64,000 bases of DNA from Mycobacterium sp. 852002-51971_SCH5477799-a (GCF_001667145.1 NZ_LZIF01000116.1:248001-312000); one strand, 5' to 3'. Numbered from the stretch's first letter, positions 43,041 to 54,000 are shown. Numbers and translations: made by a program. Notes: generated from the letters alone by a model not told the origin.

Positions 43041-45065
43041 TCAGTCGCCGTCGTCTGCCGGCGTGCGGTCCCGGGGGTCGGGCGCAGTGTCGTCAGTCGA
43101 GCTCGTCGGGCGGGGTTTGCCGGGGGTTGCACCGGCCCCTTTCGATTGGCGTGTGGGCCTGAGACGTATCGAACGCGGGAACCATCCATTGTGCCGTATC
43201 CCGACCAGGATCACCGCTCCGGCCGCCAGGGCCATGACCCATTGCAGCAGCGGCCCCCACCGGGTCGCCGGGGTCAGCCTGGTCTTGAGGCGCACCTGCA
43301 TGTCCAGGTAGGCGGGCTGAAAGAACTCGGTGCGGGCCAGCTCCCCGCCGTCGGGGGCCAACACCGCGCTGATCCCCGTGGTGCCGGCGACCACCACGTA
43401 GCGGTCGTGCTCGACGGCCCGGACCTTGGCGAATGCGAGCTGCTGCTCGCTCATTCTCTTGTTGAACGTCGCGTTGTTGGCCGGCACGGCCAACAACTGG
43501 GCACCCCCGAGCACCGCTTTCCTCGGTACCCGGTCGAAGATCACTTCCCAGCAGGTGGCGACGCCGACGGGCACCCCCGCGATGTGCACCACATCGGAGC
43601 CCTGGCGGGGCACGAAGCTTCCGGCGCGGTCGGCGTAGCCGGACAGGTGCTTGAACAACCACGGCATCGGCAGGTACTCGCCGAAGGGCTGCACGATTTC
43701 CTTGTCGTGGCGATCGGCCGGGCCGGTGGCCGGATTCCACACGATCATGGTGTTGGTGTAGTTCGGGTCCTGCGGCGGGCGCCCCGGCACGTCGAGCACG
43801 CTGCCGATCAGAATCGGAGCGCCGATGGCCGCCGCGGCCTGCGAGATCTCCAGGGCGGCGTCGTTGTTGACCAGCGGGTCGATGTCCGACGAGTCTTCCG
43901 GCCAGATCACGAATTGCGGTTGCGGGGCGGTACCGGACCGCACGTCCTCGGCCAGCCGCAGGGTTTCCTGGATGTGGTTGTCCAGCACCGCGCGCCGCTG
44001 TTCGTTGAACTCGAAGCCCAGCCGTGGCACGTTGCCCTGTATGGCCGCGACGGTGACCGATGGCTCGCCACCCGAGCCGGTGCCGGCGTGGCGCACCTGC
44101 GGCCAGACGATGACCGACGTGAACAGCACCAAGCAGATGCAGACGCCGGGCAGCACCACTGCGGGCGGCGCCTGATTGGTGTCGTCGGCGCGTCCGTCGG
44201 CGGCCGCGCGGGTTGCCGGGTGACCCGAGCGCCACCACTTGGCGATCTCCAGTGCGATGGCCGTCGCGCTGAAGCCCACCAGCATGATCGCCATCGACAG
44301 CAGCGCAACGCCGCCGAGCTGGACCAGCGGCAGGAACGGACCGTGCGTCTGACCGAATGCCACCGATCCCCAGGGAAAGCCGCCGAACGGACCGATCGAC
44401 TTGAGCCACTCCTGGGCCGCCCACAGCAGCGCGAACCAGAGGGGCCAGCCGGGCAACCGGCGAACGATGACGGCGCAGAGGCCGAACAGGGCGGGAAACA
44501 GCGCCGAGACGGTGGCCAGCGCGATCCACGGGATGGGGCCGACCAGGAGCCCGACCCACGGCAGTAGTGGCAGGTAGAACGCCAGGCCGAACAGGAAGCC
44601 GTAACCCAGGCCCCCCGCCGGCGTGGTCGCGGGGTGCGTCAGCACCCATGCCAGCAGCGCGGCTGCCACTACGGCTCCCCACCACCAGTTGAGGGACGGG
44701 AAACTCGCGCAGAACAGTAAGCCGCCCCCCACGGCGCAACTCAGCCGGGACAGGCGGGGCAGCATCGCGGCCTGGGCGGCGGGCAGCCGCGCGATCACCG
44801 CGGCGAGCAACCTTGTTACCGCGCTCCGCGCCGCGGTCCCCGGCCGACCGCCGGGCGGCGCGCGTTCCTCGAGCGGTGCGGCACTTTCGTCCCGCTCGTG
44901 CCTGCCGTGCGCCTCGGGCTCGGCGCGGACGTCGGCCGGCTGGTCGTCGCAGTCCGACTCGGCCTCATCGCTGATCGGGTCGGAATCCGGCCGTTGCGGG
45001 GAGTCCGCGTCCACCGCATCGGTTCGGTCCGCGGGTTGCTCGCCGCCCGACCGGTCCCTAGCCAT
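43041..45065 (-). CDS. lnt: Apolipoprotein N-acyltransferase Lnt
   Basis: A 674-residue integral membrane enzyme that adds the third acyl chain to lipoproteins such as LppI. After an acidic cytosolic extension of about 105 residues come several membrane helices, then an extracytoplasmic nitrilase-fold domain with the Glu-Lys-Cys triad in [24 protein letters not shown] and [11 protein letters not shown]. The C-terminus ends in one more helix and a basic tail. The ATG at 45065 is chosen because it overlaps the end of the upstream amidohydrolase gene by 8 bp; a longer frame (to 45374) overlaps that gene extensively and its N-terminus looks random. The fused DPM-synthase domain of M. tuberculosis is absent. 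Confidence 0.92.
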   Translation of the reverse strand: MARDRSGGEQPADRTDAVDADSPQRPDSDPISDEAESDCDDQPADVRAEPEAHGRHERDESAAPLEERAPPGGRPGTAARSAVTRLLAAVIARLPAAQAAMLPRLSRLSCAVGGGLLFCASFPSLNWWWGAVVAAALLAWVLTHPATTPAGGLGYGFLFGLAFYLPLLPWVGLLVGPIPWIALATVSALFPALFGLCAVIVRRLPGWPLWFALLWAAQEWLKSIGPFGGFPWGSVAFGQTHGPFLPLVQLGGVALLSMAIMLVGFSATAIALEIAKWWRSGHPATRAAADGRADDTNQAPPAVVLPGVCICLVLFTSVIVWPQVRHAGTGSGGEPSVTVAAIQGNVPRLGFEFNEQRRAVLDNHIQETLRLAEDVRSGTAPQPQFVIWPEDSSDIDPLVNNDAALEISQAAAAIGAPILIGSVLDVPGRPPQDPNYTNTMIVWNPATGPADRHDKEIVQPFGEYLPMPWLFKHLSGYADRAGSFVPRQGSDVVHIAGVPVGVATCWEVIFDRVPRKAVLGGAQLLAVPANNATFNKRMSEQQLAFAKVRAVEHDRYVVVAGTTGISAVLAPDGGELARTEFFQPAYLDMQVRLKTRLTPATRWGPLLQWVMALAAGAVILVGIRHNGWFPRSIRLRPTRQSKGAGATPGKPRPTSSTDDTAPDPRDRTPADDGD

Positions 45066-46668
45066 GGATGACAGCGCCCCGATGCACCGTTCGCCGGCAC
45101 CGCGGCAGAGCGTCGCCCGGGCCCACTCGTGGCAGCGCGGGAACCCGCGCACGCGGGTCGGTCGACCAGCGCTGGACGGTGTCACGCGGGGCGTGCACCT
45201 CCAGGTCCCCGGCATCCCAGATGACATACGAGGCCGGAGCTCCCGGCACCAGGGTGCCCGCGTTGCCATCGCGGACACCGGCCGCCCGCCAGCCGCCGCG
45301 GGTGGCGGCCGCGAACGCGGCCCGCGCCGAGACCCCGCTGCCCGGGGTGCGGTGGTTGACCGCCGCGCGCACACTCACCCACGGGTCGAAATCCGTGACC
45401 GGAGCATCGGAACCTAGCGCTAGGGGCACGCCTTGGGATGCTAACAGCGCAAAAGGGTTGAGCCGACTGCCTCGCCGGGCACCGAGGCGCCGCGCGTACA
45501 TGCCGTCGGCGCCGCCCCACAACGCATCGAAATTGGGCTGCACGCTGGCGATGACGCCCCAGCGGCCCAGCTTGGTGGCCTGATCGGCGCTGACCATCTC
45601 GACATGCTCGAGGCGGTGTCCGCACCGTGCTACCGCGACCGGCCCGAGGTCGGCGACGACGCGCTCGAGGGCACTGACCACCGTCGCGACCGCGGCGTCC
45701 CCGATGACGTGGAACCCGGCGGTGACTTCGGCCTGGGTGCATGCCCGCAGGTGCGCCTCGACGGCGTGGGAATCCAGGTAGCAGGTTCCGGTGCGATGCG
45801 GCGCATCCGCGTACGGCTCGTGCAGCCAGGCGGTGCGTGACCCCAGTGCCCCATCGACGAACAGGTCGCCGGCCAGCCCGTGGGCTCCGGTCGCCGCCAT
45901 CAGCTCGCGCGCCTGGGTGGCGCTGCTCACCGGCTCACCCCAATAACCGATCACCTCGACGCCATGGTCGAGGGCCCGCAACTGCAGCCAGTCGTCGATC
46001 CCGCCGATCTCGGGCCCCGCACATTCGTGCACCGCGACGATGCCCACCGCGGCGGCGGCCCGCAGAGCCGCGGCACGGGCTTCGGCGAGCTGCTCCGCCG
46101 TCAGCCGATCACGGGCAACGGCTCGCACCAGATGGTGTGCGTCGCCGACCAGCGGCCCCTCGGCGCTGAAACCCGCCGCCGCTGCAAGGTCCCCTACCAG
46201 CCGTCGCAATCCCGTGGACGCGAGCGCGGAGTGCACGTCCACGCGGGCCAGGTAAGCGGGCCGGTCACCGAGGACGGCGTCCAGGTCGCCGGTGCTGGGT
46301 GGGGCGCTCTCCGGCCACGACGTTTCGTCCCAGCCATGCCCCCACACCGGCTGGCCTTGGTGCGCGACGGCGTAGTCGGCGACCATCTGCAGGCACTGGG
46401 CGTACGAGGCTGCCGAACGCAGGTCCAGCCCGCTGAGCGTCAGCCCGGTGGCGGTGAGATGGATGTGGCTGTCCACGAACCCCGGCGCCACGAAACGGCC
46501 CTGAAGGTCTTCGACATCGGCACCGGGAAACATGCGGCGGCCGACCTCGTCGGCGCCGAGCCATGCCACGATCCCGTCACGGACGGCCATCGCGGTCGCG
46601 TCGGGTTGGGCCGGGCTGTGAACCCGGCCGTTGACCAGCAGGGTTACCGGCGTCGGGCTAGCGGTCAC
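45058..46668 (-). CDS. Amidohydrolase, YtcJ-like (Rv2052c position)
   Basis: A 536-residue metal-dependent amidohydrolase. The TIM-barrel metal site is marked by [10 protein letters not shown] (HxH), [22 protein letters not shown] (His), [10 protein letters not shown] (His) and [12 protein letters not shown] (Asp). The C-terminus returns to the small beta-sandwich. YtcJ-like enzymes hydrolyse amide or formyl bonds of unknown natural substrates. It is first in the operon amidohydrolase, lnt, ppm1 and overlaps lnt by 8 bp, so translation may be coupled. Genomic position equals Rv2052c of M. tuberculosis. Confidence 0.87.
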   Translation of the reverse strand: MTASPTPVTLLVNGRVHSPAQPDATAMAVRDGIVAWLGADEVGRRMFPGADVEDLQGRFVAPGFVDSHIHLTATGLTLSGLDLRSAASYAQCLQMVADYAVAHQGQPVWGHGWDETSWPESAPPSTGDLDAVLGDRPAYLARVDVHSALASTGLRRLVGDLAAAAGFSAEGPLVGDAHHLVRAVARDRLTAEQLAEARAAALRAAAAVGIVAVHECAGPEIGGIDDWLQLRALDHGVEVIGYWGEPVSSATQARELMAATGAHGLAGDLFVDGALGSRTAWLHEPYADAPHRTGTCYLDSHAVEAHLRACTQAEVTAGFHVIGDAAVATVVSALERVVADLGPVAVARCGHRLEHVEMVSADQATKLGRWGVIASVQPNFDALWGGADGMYARRLGARRGSRLNPFALLASQGVPLALGSDAPVTDFDPWVSVRAAVNHRTPGSGVSARAAFAAATRGGWRAAGVRDGNAGTLVPGAPASYVIWDAGDLEVHAPRDTVQRWSTDPRARVPALPRVGPGDALPRCRRTVHRGAVIHG

Positions 46669-46739
46669 TGTCGGTCACAGCCCAAAACTACGTGCACCGG
46701 TCCGAGTGGCAATAACGATGATCAGATGGCCGCACCGCG

Positions 46740-47267
46740 TCAGCGGCGGTCGTATCGTTGCGGCGCCTCGATATGGCGGACATCGATGACCTCGCCGTCG
46801 ATGTAGTCGCCGTGGCCGCGGCCGGCGTCCGAGTAGGTCCCGCTGGGAGGCGAGGGCGGGTATGGCGCCCCGCGGAAGGCGCTCGCGTAACTGAGTCCCG
46901 GCATCTGCCGCTGCAACTTGCGCACCGCTATGGCGGTCAACCCGGGGCCGACGGCCGACCGTACCGGCGGGATGAGCAGCAACATGCCCACCGCGGCGCT
47001 CACCAGGCCGGGCACGAGCACCAGGAGCGCGGCAAGGCTGACCAGCGCACCGTCAGCGGCCGCAACGCGTTGTCCGGTCAGGCCCGAGCGCAGCTGCCCG
47101 ATCCGGCGGATGAGGTGCGAACCCGCCAGCGGGGCCACGATCCCCCAGCCGAGCAGGAAGGTGGCCAACAGCGCCAGCAGGGTCCAGCCCCATCCGATCG
47201 TCGATACCAACGCGAAGATCACCGCGAGTTCGACGACCGCGTAGATCACCAACAGCCGCGACACCAT
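46740..47267 (-). CDS. fxsA: FxsA family membrane protein
   Basis: A 175-residue membrane protein of the FxsA family: an N-terminal helix (LLVIYAVVELAVIFALV), a second (LLALLATFLLGWGIVAPLAG), an amphipathic stretch and a third/fourth segment (LVSLAALLVLVPGLVSAAVGMLLLI), then a cytosolic tail with a Pro-rich piece. E. coli FxsA relieves F-exclusion of phage T7; the normal cell role is unknown. Location matches Rv2053c. It is divergent from the dienelactone hydrolase gene. Confidence 0.88.
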   Translation of the reverse strand: MVSRLLVIYAVVELAVIFALVSTIGWGWTLLALLATFLLGWGIVAPLAGSHLIRRIGQLRSGLTGQRVAAADGALVSLAALLVLVPGLVSAAVGMLLLIPPVRSAVGPGLTAIAVRKLQRQMPGLSYASAFRGAPYPPSPPSGTYSDAGRGHGDYIDGEVIDVRHIEAPQRYDRR

Positions 47268-47340
47268 GCCAGACCAACGTCCGCGGACCGCCCCCGAGTT
47301 CCCATGGTGCTAGCCGGCGTGATTGCAGTTAGATGACGCT

Positions 47341-48048
47341 ATGACGACGATTCACATCGATACCCCCGACGGACCGATCGATGCGTTACTGAGCACCCCG
47401 CCGGGACAGGGTCCGTGGCCGGGTGTGGTGGTGATCCACGACGCGTTCGGTTATGGCCGGGACAAGCAGTCGATCAATGACCGCATCGCGGCGGCCGGTT
47501 ATCTGGCGGTTACCCCGAACATGTATGCCCGCGGCGGCCGCATCCGCTGCATCACCCGCGTCATGAAGGAGCTGCAGACGCAACGAGGCCGTGCCCTCGA
47601 TGACATCCTGGCGGCCCGCGATCACCTGAAGGCCATGCCGCAATGTTCCGGCCAGGTCGGCATCGCGGGCTTCTGCATGGGCGGTCAGTTCGCTCTTGTC
47701 ATGTCGCCCAAGGGCTTTGGTGCCGCCGCGCCGTTCTATGGCGCCCCCCTACCCCGCAACCTCGACAGGACGCTCGACGGTGCATGTCCGGTGGTGGCCA
47801 GCTTCGGCGCCCGTGACCCGCTGGGCCGGGGCGCGCCCGAGAAGCTGAACAAGACCATCGCGGCCAAGAACATCACCGCCGATGTGAAGACCTATCCGGG
47901 CGTCGGGCACAGCTTCGCCAACGAGCTGCCCGCCCAGCCGCTGCTTCGCATAGCGGGCTTCGGCTACGACGCGGACGCCACCGAGGATGCGTGGCGGCGG
48001 GTGTTCGCGTTCTTCGGCGAGCATCTGGGAGCCGGCGCCGCGACGTAG
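47341..48048 (+). CDS. Dienelactone hydrolase family protein (Rv2054-like)
   Basis: A 235-residue alpha/beta hydrolase. The nucleophile elbow GFCMGG carries Cys instead of Ser, as in dienelactone hydrolases; the Asp is in FGARDPLG and the His in GVGHSFAN. The N-terminus (IDTPDGPIDALLSTPPG) is the usual family start. Expected to hydrolyse a lactone or ester, substrate unknown. Start is the ATG at 47341; an upstream in-frame start at 47323 has no support. Position equals Rv2054. Confidence 0.88.
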   Translation: MTTIHIDTPDGPIDALLSTPPGQGPWPGVVVIHDAFGYGRDKQSINDRIAAAGYLAVTPNMYARGGRIRCITRVMKELQTQRGRALDDILAARDHLKAMPQCSGQVGIAGFCMGGQFALVMSPKGFGAAAPFYGAPLPRNLDRTLDGACPVVASFGARDPLGRGAPEKLNKTIAAKNITADVKTYPGVGHSFANELPAQPLLRIAGFGYDADATEDAWRRVFAFFGEHLGAGAAT

Positions 48049-48052
48049 CGGG

Positions 48053-48916
48053 TCAGTGCGCCGCGTTCAGCTTGTGCGACAACACCGTTGCGAACGTGTG
48101 GGTGTCGCCGGGCCAGCGCGCCGACAGATAATCGCCGTCGTCGACGACGAATGCGGGCCGCGAGTCGGTCGGCGTATCGCGCGCCACCCCCGAGGTTTTC
48201 AGCTGCCAGTGTGGTGATCCGCGGGCGACGTCGCGGAAATCGGTGGGATCTTCAAGCGCGCGCGTGACTTCCGACTGCACGGACATGTACCCGCCCGGTT
48301 GGCCCGGTTCTTCGGAATAGGTCCGGTAGTAGTCGCGATCCCAAAACCGGGTGAATCGAGTGAGGCGCCAGGCCAACCGCTCCATTGCCCACGTCAACGC
48401 CGTGGTCTTGCGTCCGTACAGGACGGACCGGCCGCTCGTGGGATCGATGCTGCGCGCGGCGAGCAGCACCCCATGGCAGATGGCGGCCACCACCAGCCCT
48501 CGGGCGAAAGCCTCGACGACCAGCCGGTGCAGGATGTCACTGTCGATGTAGCTGCGCATCCCGCGGGCGCGGTGCCCACCCGGCAGCAACAGCCCGTCGA
48601 CGCCGTCGAGGGTGGCTTGCGTCCAGGTAAGCGGATGCTGAAATGCGTTGGAGCGCAACATTTCCCGATAGGCGCTGCGCCCGGCCTTATTGGCGCGCAG
48701 GGTCAGACCGACCAGCGGGATGGCGCCCAGCAGCGGCAGCGCCGACCAGATGTCCAATCCGCGGCCCGTCACCATGATGTCGTCGGCCACTCCGGGCCTG
48801 CCGGTTTCGGTCGCGAAAACCACCCGGTGGCCGTTTCGCGTCAACACCGACCAGCTGACCGCGACCTCGGTCGGGTCGAAGTCGCGGTCCGGGATCGGGA
48901 TGAGAACGGTGGCCAC
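48053..48916 (-). CDS. DJ-1/PfpI family protein
   Basis: A 287-residue protein of the class I glutamine-amidotransferase-like superfamily, DJ-1/PfpI group. The nucleophile elbow is AAICHGVLLAAR with the reactive Cys, preceded by the acidic/glycine loop GLLLPGGHRARGMRSY. Proteins of this type act as glyoxalases, chaperones or proteases; the biochemical role here is open. GTG start with GGAAGG upstream. It is separated from a PPOX-fold gene by 13 bp, so the two are probably co-transcribed. Confidence 0.83.
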   Translation of the reverse strand: MATVLIPIPDRDFDPTEVAVSWSVLTRNGHRVVFATETGRPGVADDIMVTGRGLDIWSALPLLGAIPLVGLTLRANKAGRSAYREMLRSNAFQHPLTWTQATLDGVDGLLLPGGHRARGMRSYIDSDILHRLVVEAFARGLVVAAICHGVLLAARSIDPTSGRSVLYGRKTTALTWAMERLAWRLTRFTRFWDRDYYRTYSEEPGQPGGYMSVQSEVTRALEDPTDFRDVARGSPHWQLKTSGVARDTPTDSRPAFVVDDGDYLSARWPGDTHTFATVLSHKLNAAH

Positions 48917-48929
48917 GGCGCCTTCCCGG

Positions 48930-49319
48930 TTACGCCATTTTCAGTTCGAGGCCGACGTTGTTGTCCATGCCACCGCGCAGCTTGCTGAAGAAGTTGAACA
49001 CCTTGCCCACCACGCCGTAACGCTTGCCGATCGCGTCGTAAACGGCGGCCGTCTCCGACTTGTCGAGAATGGCCGCCGTTCCCTCGACGGCCTCGCTGGT
49101 CGGGCGGCCGTTCATGGTGCAGGTGGCCAAGGTGACGCGCGGGGTGTTGCGGATTCGCTTGACCTTCCACGACTTTTCCTGGGTGATGACCAGGAGCCGG
49201 TCTCCGCGCTGTTCGTCCAGGGCGGCCCAGATGGGCGTCGGCTTGGGCTTGCCGTCCTTGGTGAACGTGGTCAGCAGGATGTACTGCGTATTGGCGAGAT
49301 CGGCGAAGGTCGGTGTCAC
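48930..49319 (-). CDS. PPOX-class F420-dependent/flavin-type oxidoreductase (Rv2061c-like)
   Basis: A 129-residue split-barrel protein of the pyridoxamine-phosphate-oxidase-like family, many mycobacterial members of which bind F420. The barrel strands are visible in YILLTTFTKDGKPKPTPIW, RLLVITQEKSWKVKRIRNTP and VTLATCTMNGRP. Size and adjacency to cobN agree with Rv2061c. Such proteins are probably redox enzymes on small aromatic or tetrapyrrole substrates; cofactor not provable from sequence here. Confidence 0.82.
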   Translation of the reverse strand: MTPTFADLANTQYILLTTFTKDGKPKPTPIWAALDEQRGDRLLVITQEKSWKVKRIRNTPRVTLATCTMNGRPTSEAVEGTAAILDKSETAAVYDAIGKRYGVVGKVFNFFSKLRGGMDNNVGLELKMA

Positions 49320-49390
49320 CAGGACAACTTACCGCCGCGGCTGCGGGCGTCGACATTCTCGGCACTCGGCTGCGATAGTCATGGAGCTTA

Positions 49391-49402
49391 AGCGTAAACG
49401 CT
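49391..49402. promoter_or_regulatory. Short palindrome upstream of TetR gene
   Basis: AGCGT-AA-ACGCT forms a perfect 5-bp inverted repeat with a 2-base spacer, about 145 bases upstream of the TetR start and 70 bases upstream of the divergent PPOX gene. It may be the operator of that TetR, but a single copy is weak evidence. Confidence 0.3.
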
Positions 49403-49547
49403 ATTTTCAGTTAAGACCGCGGAGCACCGACCGAAAGTAGGCGACCATGGACGTGCCCGGACCACCACCCGTGCCGCAGTGCGCCGCTCGGGAGCGATCG
49501 ACCATCCGCGAACCATCCCACCGCCTACGACGCGGCGGCCTGAATCC

Positions 49548-50180
49548 GTGAGCACTCCCCGCACGCGGCGACGCGAAAAACTCGGTCCGGACGCAGCGGT
49601 GCGCCGCGCGATCCTGGCCGCCGCTTCAACGGTTGTGCGGGAGCAGGGAATTGGGAAGCTCAGCATCGGCGCGGTGCTGGAACGGGCCGCGCTGGGCACG
49701 CGAGCGTTCTATCGGCATTTCGAATCCAAGGACGAATTGGTGGCCGCGCTCTTTCTCGACATGGCCCGCGCGGAGGAACGGCGACTGCGTCGCCGGATGG
49801 CACCCGCTGCCACGGAGATCGACGCGGTCGCGGCGTGGATCGATGGACGACTCGACCTGGCATTCGATGACAACATCAGAGCCGACTTGCGTCGCCTGTC
49901 GATGGAAGCTCAATCGCAGTCCTCCGCGCTTGTTCAGCCCGCGTACGCCGAGATGCTCAAGCCGCTCAGCGAGACGCTGCAGCGCGGTCTGGCGAGCGGG
50001 ACGTTCCACCACATCGAACCGATGACGGACGCCCAGTTCATTCACGGGGTGGTCTGGGCGGGCATCAACCAACACTGGGCGACGGGCGATTTCGACCGCA
50101 CCGTTCTGCGCGACCGCATGCTGCAGTTCTGCCTGCGCGGCCTGGGCGCGCGGGTCGCAGAACCGATCGAAGGAGAGTAG
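49548..50180 (+). CDS. TetR family transcriptional regulator
   Basis: About 210 residues if started at the GTG at 49548, just before the basic segment STPRTRRREKLGPDAAVR; the frame extends 5' to 49479 but with a low-information Pro/Arg-rich start. The helix-turn-helix is in IGAVLERAALGTRAFYRHFE (about residues 42-61). The gene is followed 2 bp later by a disrupted SDR gene, so the pair formed a regulator-enzyme operon. Exact start uncertain as no good ribosome binding site is seen. Confidence 0.83.
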   Translation: MSTPRTRRREKLGPDAAVRRAILAAASTVVREQGIGKLSIGAVLERAALGTRAFYRHFESKDELVAALFLDMARAEERRLRRRMAPAATEIDAVAAWIDGRLDLAFDDNIRADLRRLSMEAQSQSSALVQPAYAEMLKPLSETLQRGLASGTFHHIEPMTDAQFIHGVVWAGINQHWATGDFDRTVLRDRMLQFCLRGLGARVAEPIEGE

Positions 50181-50182
50181 CG

Positions 50183-50983
50183 ATGGATTTGGGATTCGCC
50201 GGATCGACGGTCGTGGTCACCGGTGGCAGCAAGGGTATGGGCCTGGCCATCGCCGAAACCCTTGCGGAGTGAGCCAGCTTGGCGGTGATGGCCAGAGGCC
50301 AGAACGCCCTCGATGCCGCCGTCTCGTCGCTGCGGCGAGCGGGCGCTCCGGATGCCGTGGGCATCAGTGTGGATATGACCGAGGCCGAGTCCATCGCCGC
50401 CGGCTTCGCCGCCGTCTCGCAACGTTGGGGGCGAGTCAACAGCCTGATCCACACGATCGGACCGGGAGACGGCTATTTCGAGCAGATGGACGACAGACAG
50501 TGGGACGAGGCATTCACCCTCGGCACGATGTCAGCCGTCCGGTCGATTCGCGCCGCCTTACCGCTGCTGCGCTCCGCGGATTGGGCCCGCATCGTGACGT
50601 TGTCGGCGCATTCGATTCAGCGTCAAAACCCACGGATCATCGCCTACACCGCATCGAAATCGGCGTTGGCCAGTGTCACCAAGAACCTATCGAAAAGCCT
50701 TGCCAAGGACGGCATTCTGGTCAACTGCGTGTGTCCGGGGACCATTGTGACCGCGAGCTTCACCGAAGCGCTCAACGACATCCTCACCGCCGACGGCCTG
50801 GACGCCACCAATCCGATCGACGTCATGACCTGGATCGACAACAACTTTCACCAACCCTGTGACCTCGGCCGCGCCGGACTTCCCGAAGAGGTCGCCTCCC
50901 TGACCGCCTATCTGGCGTCGCGGCGCAACGGCTATGTCACCGGCGCGACGGTCAATGTCGATGGCGGGTCGGACTTCATCTAG
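50183..50983 (+). pseudogene. SDR gene interrupted by an in-frame TGA
   Basis: The ATG at 50183 (after AAGGAGAG) opens a typical SDR start (VVVTGGSKGMGLAIAETLAE) but a TGA at 50270-50272 ends it after 29 codons. The same frame then continues as a good SDR to 50983, with the catalytic YTASKSA, the Cys-rich loop VCPGTI and the C-terminal TGATVNVDGGSDF. Restoring one base (TGA to GGA) would give the usual E-G-A turn, so a point nonsense mutation is likely. A remnant started at the GTG near 50279 would lack the nucleotide-binding loop and is unlikely to be active. Confidence 0.85.
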
Positions 50984-51007
50984 CGCCGCTTAGGCCGCAC
51001 CTCGCGC

Positions 51008-51081
51008 CGAGTGTGCGGCCAGCCGCACGTTCGGTGTCGAGTGTGCGGCTGGCCGCAGACTCGCGTGGGGCCGCACACTCG
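51008..51081. terminator. Repeat/stem-loop between convergent genes
   Basis: CGAGTGTGCGGC occurs at 51008 and 51038 (30-base period) and inverted as GCCGCACACTCG at 51070-51081, so 12-bp arms can pair around a 20-base loop. The first copy also folds on itself (GTGCGGC-CA-GCCGCAC). It lies between the ends of the SDR remnant and cobN and may terminate both; there is no U-tract, as is common in mycobacteria. Confidence 0.5.
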
Positions 51082-51090
51082 CGCGGGAGC

Positions 51091-54000
51091 CTAGCCTTCC
51101 AGGTCGCCCTCGGTTTCCAGCAGCGCCTGCCGCAGCCCGTCCAGGGTCTCCGGTTGCGGCGCCTCCCACATGCCGCGTCCGGCTGCCTCGAGCAGCCGCT
51201 CGGCCATGCCGTGCAGGGCCCAAGGATTCGATTCCGACATGAATTTGCGGTTCTCCGGGTCCAGCACGTAACGCTCGGTGAGTTGTTCGTACATCCAGTC
51301 GGCCATCACACCGGCCGTCGCGTCATAGCCGAACAGATAGTCCACCGTCGCCGCCATCTCGAACGCGCCCTTGTATCCGTGCCGCCGCATCGCCGACATC
51401 CAGCGCGGATTGACGACGCGCGCGCGGAATACGCGGGTGGTCTCCTCGGACAGGGTGCGGGTGCGGATGGCATCGGGCCGGGTGTTGTCGCCGATATAGG
51501 CGGCCGGGGCCTGGCCGGTCAGCGCGCGCACCGTGGCCACCATGCCGCCGTGGTACTGGAAATAGTCGTCGGAGTCGGCGATGTCGTGTTCGCGGGTGTC
51601 GGTGTTCTTGGCGGCCACCGCGATACGCCGGTACTGCCGGTTCATGTCGTCGACAGCCTCGCGACCGTCCAGGTCACGGCCGTAGGCGAAGCCGCCCCAC
51701 GCGGTGTACACGGCGGCGAGATCGGCGTCGTCGCGCCAGTTGCGGCTGTCGATCAGCTGCAGCAATCCGGCGCCATACGTGCCCGGCTTGGAACCGAAAA
51801 TCCTTGTGGTGGAGCGCCGTTGATCGCCGTGCTGAGCCAGATCGGCCTGAGCGTGGGCACGGACGTAGTTCTCCTCGGCGGGCTCGTCGAGGTCGGCGAC
51901 CAGCCGCACCGCGTCGTCGAGCATCGTCACGACATGCGGGAAGGCGTCGCGGAAAAACCCCGAGATCCGCACCGTTACGTCGATGCGCGGACGGCCTAGC
52001 TCGGCCAGCGGGATCGGCGCCAGGTCGACGACGCGCCGCGACGCGTCGTCCCATACCGGCCGGACACCGAGCAGGGCAAGAACTTCGGCGATGTCGTCGC
52101 CGGCGGTGCGCATCGCCGAGGTGCCCCATACCGACAGCCCGACAGATTGCGGCCACTGTCCGTGATCGTCGTGGTACCGGGCCAACAGTGAATCGGCAAG
52201 CGCGACACCGGCTTCCCAGGCCAGCCGGGACGGTACGGCCTTGGGATCAACGGAGTAGAAGTTGCGCCCGGTGGGCAGCACGTTGACCAGACCGCGCAGC
52301 GGTGACCCGGACGGGCCGGCCGGGATGAAGCGGCCATCGAGGGCGCGCAAGACCTGCTCGATTTCGGCGGCGGTGCCTGCGAGCCTTGGCACCACTTCGG
52401 TGGCCGCGAATCGCAGCACCGCCGCGACGTCGGCGTTGTCTGTGATCCGTTCGGCCGCATCGGCGTCCCAGCCCGTCGCCTGCAAAGCGGCGATGAGCTG
52501 GCGGGCCACGACCTCGGTTTTGTCGACTGTGGTTCGGTCGTCGGTGCCGTCCTCGGCAAGCCCCAGCGCCTGCCGCAATCCGGGCAGGGTGCGCTCGCCG
52601 CCGAACAGCTGGCGTGCGCGCAGGATCGCCAACACCAGGTCCAGCTCGGCCTCACCGGTTGGCTGTTGCCCCAGGATGTGCAAGCCGTCGCGAATCTGGA
52701 CGTCCTTGATCTCGCACAGCCAGCCATCGACGTGCAGCAGCATGTCGTCGAATGAGTCTTCTGCGGGCCGCTCGGTCAGACCCAGGTCGTGGTCCATCTT
52801 CGCTGCCCGCATCAGCGTCCAGATCTGCTGGCGGATGGCCGGCAGTTTGCTCGGATCCAGGGCGGCGACGTTGGCGTGCTCATCGAGCAACTGCTCCAAA
52901 CGCGCGATATCACCGTAGGATTCGGCGCGCGCCATCGGCGGGATGAGGTGGTCGACGAGAACGGCGTGCGCGCGCCTTTTGGCTTGTGTGCCCTCACCGG
53001 GATCGTTGACCAGGAACGGGTAGATCATCGGCAGGTTGCCCAGCGCGGCGTCAGGGCCGCAGGCCGCCGACATGCCCAGCGTCTTGCCGGGCAGCCACTC
53101 CAGATTGCCGTGCTTACCCAGATGCACCACCGCGTGCGACCCGAAGCCGGCGTCCAGCCAGTGGTAGGCGGCCAGGTAGTGGTGGCTGGGCGGCAGGTCC
53201 GGGTCGTGATAGATGGCGACCGGCTTCTCCCCGAAGCCGCGGGGTGGCTGCACCATCAGCACCAGGTTCTCCGATTGCATTGCGGCGATGACGATTTCGC
53301 CGTCGGGATCGTTGCTGCGGTCCACGAAGAGATTCCCCGGCGCCGGGCCCCAGTGCTCGGTGACGGCCTCGGTGAATTCGGCGGGCAGGGTGACGAACCA
53401 TTCGCGGTAATCCTTGGCGGACACCCGGATCGGGTTGCCGGCGAGTTGCCCTTCGGTGAGCCAGTCGGGATCCTGGCCCCCCTGCTCGATCAGCGCGTGG
53501 ATCAGGGCGTCGCCGTCATTGGCCTCGACGCCCGGCAGTTCACCTACCCGGTAGCCGCGATCGCGCATCGCCTGGAGCAGGGCGACGGCGCTTGCCGGCG
53601 TGTCCAACCCGACCGCGTTACCGATGCGGGCGTGCTTGGTGGGATAGGCCGAGAACACCAGGGCCACCCGCTTGTCGGCCGGGGCGACATGGCGCAGCCG
53701 CGCGTGGCGCACCGCCAGTCCGGCGACCCGGGCGCAACGTTCCGGGTCGGCGACATAGGAGATCAGCCCGTCCTCGTCAATCTCCTTGAACGAGAACGGG
53801 ACCGTGATGATGCGGCCGTCGAACTCGGGCACCGCCACCTGACTGGCCACGTCGAGCGGACTCATCCCGTCATCGTTCGCGCGCCACTGGGCGCGGGGGC
53901 TGGTCAGGCACAGCCCTTGCAGAATCGGAATATCCAGGGCGGCAAGGTGTTCGACGTTCCAGCTGTCGTCGTCGCCGCCGGCGGACACCGTGGCCGGCTT

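Noticed and set aside
43093-44739. 548-codon minus-strand frame inside lnt
   Set aside because: Arg/Gly-rich, out of frame with the nitrilase and membrane segments that identify Lnt.
45066-45374. N-terminal extension of Lnt up to 45374
   Set aside because: It would overlap the amidohydrolase C-terminus by over 300 bases and is compositionally random; the ATG at 45065 is well placed.
50270-50272. Selenocysteine or programmed read-through at the SDR TGA
   Set aside because: The position is a structural Gly turn in homologous SDRs, no SECIS-like hairpin is apparent, and mycobacterial SDRs are not selenoproteins.
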